Below are positions 45,877 to 55,885 of a stretch of 64,000 nt of DNA, piece by piece (position 1 is the first letter of the stretch; each line of letters begins with the position of its first letter). The notes below the pieces were generated by a model that saw only the letters and a program-made list of their open reading frames with translations, was not told where the DNA came from and searched no databases. The translations under genes and the position numbers were made by a program. Source of the stretch: Caenorhabditis remanei (Eukaryota; Nematoda; Chromadorea; Rhabditida; Rhabditidae); assembly GCF_010183535.1 (NCBI RefSeq), contig NC_071332.1:15500001-15564000 (forward strand), in the 5' to 3' direction.

Positions 45877-46627
45877 CTCAGCTTTTTTTCTCCTATGACG
45901 CCCACGATCCGAAATTCGTTTCTTTTCATTCAATTCTTTCCACTTCTCGGGATTTTCAACTTCACGCCTTGTTTTCAAGAACCAGTTGGAAACCTGAAAT
46001 TACATTTCTGTAATGAACTATATTCATGATTTCAAACTCACTGCTCGTAATCCCAACTTGTTGGCCTCTGCGATTTCTTTTTTTCTTTCCGTTGTTGGAT
46101 TCGGATTTATTTTGAACTCTTCTTCTAACTTTTTACTGATTTCTTTGTTGATCTTAACATATTTTTCATTGTTTTGATCTTTCTTTTGTCGGTATTTCAG
46201 AAATCGATTAATCTGAAAACAGTTCAATAATTTGAATAACTTCTTCCAACACTCACTGTTTTATTTTTTGTGAGTAGAACTTCCGCTATTTTTCTTTTCA
46301 TCGGCATTTTCTTTACTTCTTGGGAGTTTCCATCTTTATTTCCGGATAATTCTTCTTGATCTTCTTGATGATTTTTGAGTGTTTTCATCATTCTGACCAG
46401 TTTCTTTTTCTAAAAATGTTATTTTCCAAAGCGAGTGACTTTAAAAACAAAAATACCTTTGGCAGAGGCTCTTCATAATTTGAATCGGTTCCGCTATCCT
46501 CCTCACTTTCTGAATCAGATGATTCAGAGGTTTCAACATAATCGGAACTATACGCCGACATATTTGAACCGGATTTAAGCTTTTTGATCGGAGAAGCGGA
46601 TTCGTTCTCCAGGATCCGAGAAGACAT
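45877..46627 (-). CDS. Multi-homeodomain gene X, 5' part
   Basis: Exons 46457-46627, 46257-46409, 46042-46212 and 45877-45993, all phase 0. It starts at ATG 46627: MSSRILENESASPIKKLKSG, then a Ser/Glu/Asp stretch. Unit one is degenerate at helix 1 (HQEDQEELSGNKDGNSQEVK) and has MKRKIAEVLLTKNKT/INRFLKYRQKKDQ. Unit two has KKLEEEFKINPNPTTERKKE / VSNWFLKTRREVEN. The last exon ends RRKKAE with a GTAAGA donor, so more exons must follow; the next in-phase acceptor on this strand is at 43876. Divergent, probably DNA-binding; Asn51 of helix 3 is not conserved. Confidence 0.72.
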
Positions 46628-48344
46628 TCTAAATCACTGAGAATCAAATTTTTTATTTTTTATTTATTGCGACCAGAAGGAAAACATAGAGATACAAAAT
46701 ATTTGAAATGGTACCTCACGAGACAGTTTCGAGTGAAAAAAACAGGGAGGGCCTAGAAATGTAAAAATCAAGGGAATGTTAAAACGATAAAAGGGAGGGT
46801 AGTGAAAACAAACAAAATGACAAGGGGAAGAGAATACCGGGACAAAGGTAATACAGGCAAAAATAGATATACAGTGCGTCCAATAATGATAGGACCCCTA
46901 GATTTTGGTGTTCCAAACAAAACCAGTACAGATACAAATAATCTGTGATGACCATTCGATTAATGACCGATGAAAAAATTGTCTATACTTATTTTCAATG
47001 CATTTCAGCACTATTTTGACATTTTTTGAAATGTTCCTTCAGTCAGATCCAAGAATTCATATCTTGGACACAATTTTTGAAAATAGTAGAATCTGGTCGA
47101 AATGGGTTCGAGAACCGGGAGTATAACTTTTCAGAAAATGAATATTTTTACAAATCCATTGTTTATTTTTATTATAAATGTCTCGATTAATTTTACCAGA
47201 AAGTTTCACAATGATACGTGATCTGTGATAAGAGATACTCGATCTGAAGTTCTGAAGATTTCAGATTGGTGAAAATTCGAAGGTGGCTAACATTTGCTGT
47301 TGGGGTTGAAAACGGCACAATTATTATGAAACTGTTTGAAAACAACAGAAAAAGTATGTTTCGATCGATTTTAAAAGGTTTCCAAGAAAAAAAATTTCTT
47401 GAAAATCAACTGAAAATTCGATTTTCCAGGTGGTCCTATCCATATTGGACGGCTGAAAAAATGACTTTTTGGTGGTACGCTTATAAGAAAAATGGTAAAA
47501 TCATGAAAATTTGGGCGACAGGGTTTCTTTGTACCCTGAATCGAATGGTCATCACAGATTTTTTGTATCTGTTCTGGTTCTGTCTGGAACCCCAAAATCT
47601 AGGGGGTCCTATCAATATTGGACGCACTGTATTGAAGTGTTTTCAAACATTTTGACCCAAAAAAAACTCAATGACTGCAAGAGAAAAATAAAAAGTTTTT
47701 TTTTAAATTTTCAAACCAAGATCAGGAAAAATCGATTATCGGAAAAAATCAGTGATGGAAATTTTTCAAAAAAAAGTTTTTATTGCTGAATACTTTGGCT
47801 ACCTTTCAAAAAAAAAACGTTTATGCAAAACGGACTTGTTTTAGCTGAGATATAAATGAAAGAACGAAGGGGTGCTCACTTATGCTCGCTTTTGTTTCCA
47901 CCTACTGTATATAACAGTAGGTAGAAACAAAAGAGAAAAGAATCAAGAAGCCTACTGTTACAAAGTAAAAAATGAGGGCGCTAGCGACCTCGGTTGAAGG
48001 GGGCAGTGCGGACAGCGGGGGAGAAAAAGTATAATAAAAACATGACTGAATTCGATTTAGATTTACTCGATATATAAAATTTGTTTAAAAATGTATTTGT
48101 TATTAAATACATTTCCGATAACAAGAAAGGATGTTCGACGTTTGATGTTTTCAGTTAGAATAATGTAAAATAATAATGAAACTATACTAAAAAGAAAGGT
48201 AATCGGGTTCACCAACCCGGTTTGGCACTTCTGTCATGTATTTTTTCTAGTCTCTCAAAAATTCTATTTTTACCTTGGCGCCTGTCCATTGGCGATTTAA
48301 GGAGAGAGGCCCGATTCAGTGAAACCAGGAGATGCAACTGATAC
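46628..48344. other. Intergenic region between genes X and Y
   Basis: Duplicated at 59064-60700. Holds a Tc1/mariner-type foldback (46872-47629) and a 45-bp palindrome at 47898-47942 (CTTTTGTTTCCACCTACTGT and its inverse). No gene; open frames here come from the foldback. Confidence 0.6.
46872..47629. mobile_element. Tc1/mariner-type foldback MITE
   Basis: Begins CAGTGCGTCCAATAATGATA and ends with the inverse, flanked by TA on both sides (46870-46871, 47630-47631), as Tc1/mariner insertions are. The inverted match extends to about 95 bp. No transposase. A decayed copy is at 59307-60049. Confidence 0.75.
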
Positions 48345-48748
48345 ATGTGTATTTTTTCAAGTTTAATAAAAAACACAGAATAAAACAATGATGCACATCT
48401 TAAAATATAGAGGCACATCTTAAAACACATCTTAAAATATAGAGGCATGATGATATTAAGAAAAAATTCGAAAAGAACATTGTGAACGATACAATATAGG
48501 GGGAAAAGGAAGAATTGTGATGAAAGAAACCACATTGAAGGAAAACAGGACGGACATGAATTCAGAGGAGAACATTTTAGAAATGGAAAGACGCAAAAAG
48601 AAAAAAGTGAAAAACTTGAATAAACCATAAAATAGAGTTATAATGATCAGAAGCGAGATGAAGACGAGAACAAATTGAAACGGAAGGGGAAAAGATGAGA
48701 AAATGGAATTTCGGAAATAATCAAACAGAAATGATGTAATAGAAGATT

Positions 48749-49884
48749 TCACTCATCTTCTGGTTCTTCTTTAGGCTCCCTCTTCACGAATTCATCGACT
48801 TTATCATCATCGTCGCTGTCCCATTCATCTGAATTCGTGAAAGACTCATCCGAATCGAAATTCTCTGAACCAGAATTGTGCATGTCCATGTCTTCTGAAT
48901 CGTCTGAATCATCTGAATTGTCATCTGATTCATCTGATTCATCATAGCCTTCTTCTTGGTTGATGACCTGTTCTTTCTGTCGACGTATCCACACTCCTTT
49001 AAACTCTGGGACATCTTTCTCTTCAGGGACCTTCTTTATTCTTTTTCTGTCCATATTTCTTCTCATCCGGAAGTAACCAAGAGCCTGTAAACGAAATTTT
49101 GAATAGAAGACGGATAATGACCGTGCTATTAACATCATTCTCACCTGATTTTGAGCTTTCATTTTCCTGCGTTGTTCACGTCCCATAATTCGTTTCTTTT
49201 CATTAATTTTATCCCATTTCTCGGGATTTTTAAGTCGATCCCTTTTGGTTACGAACCAGTGGGAAACCTGAAATGGTTTTTCTGTAATGAACTACTCATG
49301 AATTAAAACTCACTGATTGTAGTTTCAACTTGTTGGCCTCCGCAATTTCTTTTTTTCTTTCCGTTGTTGGATTTGGGTTGATTTCAAACTCTTCTTCTAA
49401 CTTTTTACTGATTTCTTTGTTGATCTTAACATATTTTTCATTGTTTTGATCTTTCTTTTGTCGGTATTTCAGAAATCGATTAATCTGAAAACAGTTCAAT
49501 AATTTGAATAACTTCTTCCAACACTCACTGTTTTATTTTTTGTGAGTAGAACTTCCGCTATTTTTCTTTTCATCGGCATTTTCTTTACTTCTTGGGAGTT
49601 TCCATCTTTATTTCCGGATAATTCTTCTTGATCTTCTTGATGATTTTGGAGTGTTTTCATCTTTTTGATCAGTTTCTTTTTCTAAAAATATTATTTTCCA
49701 AATCGAGTAACTTTAAAAAGAGAAATACCTTCAGTTGAGGCTCTTCATAACTTGAATCGGCATCGCTATCCTCCTCACTTTCTGAATCAGAAGATTCAGA
49801 TGTTTCAACATAATCTTTTTGGCGCGGGCGCGTACTGTATAGACAATCTTTTCGGCGTGTGGCAGGGTGGCGGTGGCAGTGCAA
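48749..49884 (-). CDS. Multi-homeodomain 3' segment, copy of gene X end
   Basis: Exons 49729-49884, 49529-49681, 49314-49484, 49145-49267 and 48749-49084: the same as 42944-44079 shifted by 5805 bp, with very few changes (for example EEGYDES for EEASDES). All frames are open, but again no ATG in the acidic exon. The exon just upstream on this strand belongs to gene Y and ends in its own stop at 49962, so this segment may be an orphan 3' end without promoter. It could be reached only if splicing skips the short Y terminal exon. Confidence 0.55.
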
Positions 49885-49961
49885 AGTCGTCAGAAACAGA
49901 AGACGTCAACATTTGAATTTTCAAAAAAAGAAAAGCAGTTTATGTTCCGATTAACCATATT

Positions 49962-50914
49962 TTACTTCTTCTTCTTTATTCTTTTTCTGTCCATATTTCT
50001 TCTCATCCGGAAGTAACCAAGAGCCTGTAAACGAAATTTTGAATAGAAGACGGATAATGACCGTGCTATTAACATCATTCTCACCTGATTTTGAGCTTTC
50101 ATTTTCCTGCGTTGTTCACGTCCCATAATTCGTTTCTTTTCATTAATTTTATCCCATTTCTCGGGATTTTTTAGTCGATCCCTTTTGGTTTTGAACCAGT
50201 GGGAAACCTGAAATGGTTTTTCTGTAATGAACTACTCATGACTTCAAACTCACTGCTTGTAGTTTCAACTTGTTGGCCTCCGCAATTTCTTTTTTCCTTT
50301 CTGTCGTTGGATTCGGATTTATTTTGAACAATTCGTCTAGTTTTTTACTAATTTCTTTGTCGATCTTAACGAATTTTCCTTCGTTTTGTTCTTTATTCCG
50401 ATGGTAATCAAAAAATTTATTGATCTGAAAAATATTCAACAATTTGAATAACTTTTTCCAATACTCACATTTTTCGGAGTTGTGAGGAGAACTTCCGCTA
50501 TTTGTTTTTTCATTGGCAAAGTTGGTCTATCAGTCTCTTGATAGATTTTTTTCAATGTTTTGAGCGCGACTTTTTTCTGGTGCTCCGTTCTCTCAACTGG
50601 AGGAGAAAGAGCTCTGAACCGGCTTACTTTTGGTCCTCCTTTTCGCCTTTCTCGCTTCCTCTCATTTTGCCGTTCTCGAAATCCCGGTTTGCTGAACGCT
50701 CTTTCTTTTATGATGAAGCTACACACCTGGAATGATGAGTTGTATTATGAAGCCTTTTTTTCTCAAAACTCCGAACCTGGGTGCCAGTTAACTGGATTTC
50801 TTGTCCCCAGAGCTCGCATTGTTTTGTTGTCGGATAGTTGAACTCTTGAAATCTTGCTCTCATGAAATTTTTTTGATCTTCATTGAACAACATTCGTTTC
50901 GGGGGTCTGTTCAA
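49962..50914 (-). CDS. Multi-homeodomain gene Y, middle and 3' part
   Basis: Exons 50777-50914, 50469-50726, 50254-50424, 50085-50207 and 49962-50024; all phase 0. Unit: MLFNEDQKNFMRARFQEF .. LTGTQ / VCSFIIKERAF. Then, within one exon, a second unit starts: RTEHQKKVALKTLKKIYQET .. LLTTPKN / INKFFDYHRNKEQ. Third: KKLDELFKINPNPTTERKKE / VSHWFKTKRDRLKN. The last exon, ALGYFRMRRNMDRKRIKK, is cut by a duplication joint at about 49972 and ends after two more Lys, so the acidic tail is lost. Exon 50469-50726 reads through what is a donor in the right-hand gene (CCAAAAGTAAGC), fusing two ancestral exons. Its 5' partner is probably 58315-59063, giving about 454 aa. Confidence 0.72.
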
Positions 50915-51908
50915 CTGAAAAAAGATTAGATTGTTTTTGATTACTTGATGTCTTCATTCTAAAAGTAATTCAGTGAAAATTATTCAAAAACTCAAATTTT
51001 GAACACACCATTTGCTAGTGTACAGTAGCGGTCATAGATGAGTATACCTCCTGTTTTTTGATCATTAAAAAAAAATGGACTGAAATTAATTTAATTTTTT
51101 ATAAATTCAATACAAATTTGCGAGTTGTCACTGTTTTACAATCAAAAAACCTGAAAAATAGGGTAAAAGTTGGAAGTTTTTTGAGTGAAAAAATTCCAAA
51201 CAAAAATTCTTTCAAAATCATGATCTTCAATTTTAATAATATTAAGAAATATAATACACATCTTTTTCCGCAATTTTCAACCAATTGTTTTTTTCGGCGA
51301 CTCACGGTGATCAAGATGCGCAGAAGGATTTAAGCATCATATTTTGTTTTCCTGAACATTGCTCATCATTTTTAACTAAAAAAAAACTATAAGGTCTAGT
51401 TCAAAACTAAAAAGTTTTTTCCAAATTTTCAAACTAAGATCAGGAAAAATCAATAATCGAAAAAATCAGCCGATCACTTTCAACAAATAACATATGCCAG
51501 TTTTACTGGATATTTCAGCTACTTTTGAAAAAATAGTTTATGATAAACGGACTTGTTTTTTCCCGAGAACTTCTATCTCCCTATTTCGGAAATGAATGGC
51601 AGTGAAAAGTTAGAAAACCACTTTCTCTATTGACCTAGTTTGGAACTATTGGAACTAAAAAAAATAGACGGGCATCATCCGGGGAAAATTTTCAAACGAT
51701 CTGTGTAAATTTCATTAAAAACGATTCAGTACAGAAGGCGGTAGAGTCGGCGACAAACGGACAGACAGACAGATCTCTTGAATATTATTAGTAAAGATTG
51801 GCTCCGCGACATTTCGCAACAACGTCGTTTCGAAACTCCGGCGTTTTGCAACTAGACATCTTTTGCATAATTGGGTCAGTTGAAAATGTTTAGTGGGGAA
51901 CATATTTA
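50915..51908. other. Gene Y intron, left of the insertions
   Basis: 51015 on has CAGTAGCGGTCATAGATGAG, which looks like the end of a Tc-like element with no partner seen. 51560-51908 is the repeat also found at 45310-45662. Confidence 0.4.
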
Positions 51909-52629
51909 AGAGACAATCTATGACTGGCTCGAGCATAGGCCACCAGGCCATGCACCAACATGCACCAAGTTGATCCGTTTCGGCTGATTTTTCAATATAA
52001 GACGCTTGATATTTCAAAAGTTTTGATTTTACTACTTGAAAGTGTGAAAATAAGAAATATCTGTTTTTTAAGCAGCAATACTTTTAAATTTTCAAAATAG
52101 GTTTAAATTATGGTTCTGGAATTGAAAAATTCAGAAAATCTACTTGATTCGTAAAAAATCATTCATTACTGCTGCAATTTCCAAATTAGAGCAGATCTGT
52201 GCCAACTTTTCAAGAATCATGATAATAAATGGAGTCAGAATAAAACAAGATGGAGCAGATTTATTAAAATATAAAAAATGGACAGAAAATAAAAGAATAG
52301 ACAGGGCAGATTTTCCAAGTTACAAATTCTGGACCAACATTGAAGATCTGAAAAAAAGAAAATTTTTCACGTGAAGTTTATTTTGGAGCAGATTTTTCAA
52401 TTTGAGAAATCTGGACAGAAAAAATAAATTTTGTTATTTTTGCCGTGAGTTCCAACTCATCCGTTGTTCGTGGTTTTAGGGCAGAAATTGAAAAGGGAAT
52501 GTTAAGAAGGTGAAAAAATAAGAATTCTGAAATTTAATATATCTCATTCAACAGCTGCAAATATTATTAATTTTTCGATAAAGGAGGAAAAATAAAATTC
52601 TGAATACGCTGAAACCAACCTAAGAACTA

Positions 52630-52930
52630 CCAGAGTGCGGCCCCGGGCTCAAAAACCCGGGTAATACTCGGGGATCCGGGTTTGACAAAAACCCGGATAC
52701 TCGGGTAATTCGGGTATCCGGGTAACCCGCCGGTACCCGACCCGGGTCGGGTATTACCCGGGTCGAACAAAACCCGACCCGGGTAAACCCGGGTAACCCG
52801 AGCATTACCCGACCCGGGTCGGGTATTGCTAATTTAGGATATTTGTCATTCCTGATGATTAGACTTGACACAGGCCGGCCCGGCTCGGTTTGTAGCCCGG
52901 CCCGTAGCTTGGTCCAGCCCGATCGGCCCA
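52630..52930. repeat. CCCGGGT-rich repeat block
   Basis: Dense ACCCGGGTAACCCG and CCCGACCCGGGTCGGG motifs with internal palindromes (52640-52832), followed by a GGCCGGCCCGGC stretch at 52870-52930. Open frames here are repeat artefacts. Confidence 0.6.
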
Positions 52931-53029
52931 TTTTGAAAACTTTTCAAATTTTTTTTTAAATGCTCTTGATTTTTTTTTGGAAAAAATAGTTTTCGACTAA
53001 AAATGTAAAATTTTTATATTTTTTTGTAA

Positions 53030-54180
53030 ATATGGTGCATCGAGGATTTGAACTCTGATCAACACCGCGTGGCCCCGGGCGGGGAGAACGACTTCTCACT
53101 CCATCCGGGAGGGCGAGCGACTAACGAAGTTGGACATATGGACATCACCACTACAAGCCAGACTCTCCAGGCACTGGGGAGAGTCAATTTATGGACATCA
53201 CCACCGAGGAAAGAAGATCGATTTGCTCAACAACAACCAAAGGAAAAAGTAGCGAAACTGGACAGAGAATGCAGAAGTCAACGTTGCGATAAAAATGAGA
53301 AATCCGCGGACTGGACACACGAGTGACAGTGCCAGAAAAGCGATTCTGGCTGACGATGAAGCTAAAGGAGCCAGTTGGTGTTCGATATTTGGATTCAAAA
53401 TATCGGACAGGCACACGATGCGAGGATGTGTTCTACAACAGATCAAAAAGGAGCTGAGAGCAAGTCGAAGAAAATCGAATTCTTCCTCTGAGAATTTCTT
53501 GGGAAATTTTTTCCTACTGAAGCACGAAACAAAGATTTGAAACGTGCTACTAATTAAGACTAAAATGGACATCTCCAGTTTCAGTCAACTTGAGAAAACG
53601 GTGCATTGCACAACGAATGTGCCGAAAAAATCAACAATCGAAGACGTAACTCCCAAATCTTGCTGCTGGGAGCCTCTCTCTTATGAGTCTAAACATCCAA
53701 CGTCAAACGAGAGAGCAGGAATCGAAACCTAGTAAACGATACTTGATCGATCGACAAAACGAGCTATCAGACCGATACGACCGACAACTAGCAGACCTGA
53801 GTCACTGAGAAGAGCGAAACCGAGGGAAAAGCAGGGATGGAAGCCAACGGCAAATCAGATCGAACTCAGACCGAAATCCATCAACCTAGGCCAAGTCAAT
53901 TGCCGAGCCGGGAGTCAACCCGATTCCGGGTGCCTTTTTGATGATGAATCATAATCTTTTGATCTCTTTTGCACTTTCCCCTTTGCTTCCTGATTGATAT
54001 TGTTTCCTCATCCTCACATTCTTATCCCCCGACATTCCTTCCCCCACATCACTTATTGTTTATATTAAAACTCCTCCCCCCTTTTCTATGTATAAAAGCC
54101 ACTGAGGCTTCGTTATAGAGGTGATTGTTCTATGTTCTAATAAAGACGTAACCATCGACAAAATTTTGTATTTATATTTT
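53030..54180 (+). other. Possible retroelement remnant with LTR-like end
   Basis: A weak frame at 53048-53326 has no recognised domain. 53940-54160 looks like the end of an LTR: pyrimidine-rich DNA, TATAAAAG at about 54091, AATAAAG about 50 bp on. No second LTR or polymerase genes are visible. Confidence 0.3.
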
Positions 54181-54508
54181 CGAATAGCCAACACAAATAT
54201 GTTTTTATCGTCATAAATTTGTTTTAAAACGCCGTACTTTGACTAACCGAAAAATTCAATAAATATAAAAAAAATTGAACTTTTTTTCAAAAAGTTGTTT
54301 TTCTACATGATGCAGTAAAGCTAGAAATTAGGGCTCTTTATGATTTAACGGGGGTTTTAAGAATTAACGGGGGTTTTAAAAATAGACGGGGGTTTTAAGA
54401 ATAGACGGGGGTTTTCAGAATAAACAGGGGTTTTGAGAATAAACGGGGGTTTTTGACAAGTTCTATTTACTTATACTAAGAAAACCCCAAAATGGTCAGA
54501 AATGACTA

Positions 54509-55060
54509 CACTCCCTCCAGTACACATTTTTTTTCATAGGCTTTTCCAATTTTCATTCGGCGTCTTCCTTTTTCATCAGACGTAGAGGACAGTTGCGGAT
54601 TGCGTATAGGAGGGACGTACATTCCATATCTCCCTGTCGTGGCACAGTATCTCATGAGTACATCCTTATTCACTGTGCAAGCGGAGAGAGGATATCTGCC
54701 TTGGCAGAGTTCGCATGTAGTTTGGTCGATGTTGCTGTTCACCTTCGATTCTAATTGGTGGTTGGACTCACTAGTGAAGCGTGGATAATTTTGAAGAAAC
54801 CGTTGTTGATTTGAGACGGACTCATTGTTATGACTTCTCGAACGTTCCAGATTGGTTTCTGGATTCTGCGCATTACGGGCATCTTGAGAGTTTCCTCTGT
54901 ATGCCGAATGTTCAGGTTGTTTAGAGTATTCGGTGTTAGTTGGATATCTTGGCGTGTTTTGCCCTTGTTGATTACTATAGTTGTTGGTGTTATGTGTGTT
55001 ATCGAAGAGTTGTTGTACTCTTGGGTTTCGGAAGTTGGTCCAAATTTTCTTCTGGAGAAG
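54509..55060 (-). pseudogene. Gag-like region with zinc-knuckle-like motif
   Basis: Open frame rich in Asn/Gln (NTNNYSNQQGQNTPRYPTN), then TTCELCQGRYPLSAC..RYC, a Cys pattern like the zinc knuckle of Pao/BEL-type gag proteins. It ends KKCVLEGV inside the left TIR. No start codon context; likely debris captured by element 2. Family assignment is tentative. Confidence 0.35.
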
Positions 55061-55065
55061 CTGGA

Positions 55066-55150
55066 ACGCTCACGTTCAATTCATGACAGTATAGTCCGTT
55101 TTTTTTTTTTTTGAACGCTCACGTTCAATTCATGACAGTATAGTCCGTTT
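55066..55150. repeat. Direct repeat of about 40 bp around a T15 run
   Basis: GAACGCTCACGTTCAATTCA..ATAGTCCGTTT occurs at 55066-55100 and again at 55114-55151, separated only by a poly-T run. Confidence 0.7.
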
Positions 55151-55885
55151 TAATACGAAGTAGGTCGGCTATGATACCTTTCTTTTCGTCGATAATCGGA
55201 ACATAGCTTTGGACTAGAGCTCTCCCTAGTGACTCGACTTCTTCTGGGTCGGTGCCCGGCTCAGAAGCTTCAGGCTTAGCTCTATTAACCTTTTTTCCTA
55301 GTAAATCTGGAAGCTCACCAATTTCTAGCAGATGTCTTTGAAGGGATTCTGCGATACGGGTAGCGTTGACCTGCAGATTGAAAAGCAACTTTTTCGATTT
55401 TTCAAGTTGTGAAGCTTGGAATTGGACGAAAAGGGACTGTCTTTGACATAGTTTGTCGGACTTGAGGTCGAAGTGCCTTTTGACAATAATTTGGACACTC
55501 CCACGATTGATTTTTAGAACCATAGCGATCTTGTTTATGCTGATATCATAATTGCGGGAGATTTTTTTTTGATTATTCCTCGAGTCCTACAAGTGTTGCC
55601 TGTTGCTGGTCGGCCGGATTTTTTTCCTTTCTTAGAGACTTCCATCCTTTTTGAAGGTAACCAACATCGTACTGATGCTAATGGAATGTCAAGACGTTTT
55701 TCAATGTTGGCGCTCTTCATTCCCTCCTTGAACAAAGCCCCTATCCACGGTCTCCTACGCGTGAAAAATTCTAAATAATTTTCCACATCATCTGACCTTT
55801 CACGCTGAGTATTGTCCTTGGCTATCTTTGAGAAAGAAAGTAGGGCAATAGTTTGAAACGCTCTAGATTCACGGAAAAGTATCAA
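55125..55885 (-). pseudogene. Transposase-like HTH protein, frameshifted
   Basis: The first frame (55885 to 55535) has WIGALFKEGMKSANIEKRLD and RCWLPSKR, then RTRGIIKKK. The second frame (55523 to 55125) continues with NKIAMVLKINRGSVQIIVKR and SDKLCQRQSL. The switch happens at a nine-A run (about 55562-55570), so the original was one frame. The arrangement (two helix-turn-helix motifs, RTR..KK..RN, S.NKIA..L.I.R.SVQ.IVK) is that of Tc1/mariner-type transposase N-termini. The catalytic DDE part is missing; an unrelated stretch (GRALVQSYVPIIDEKKG) follows. Confidence 0.55.

Noticed and set aside
47266..47655. 129-codon frame, repeated at 59767-60075 (FSRWSYPYWTAEKM..)
   Set aside because: Lies across the foldback MITE and reads into its inverted ends; no transposase motifs.
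52620..52931. 103-codon frame with PDPGRV repeats
   Set aside because: Translation of the CCCGGGT repeat block.
53184..53572. Minus-strand frames of 76 and 124 codons
   Set aside because: No domain, no splice or start context, and overlapping plus-strand frames of the same quality.
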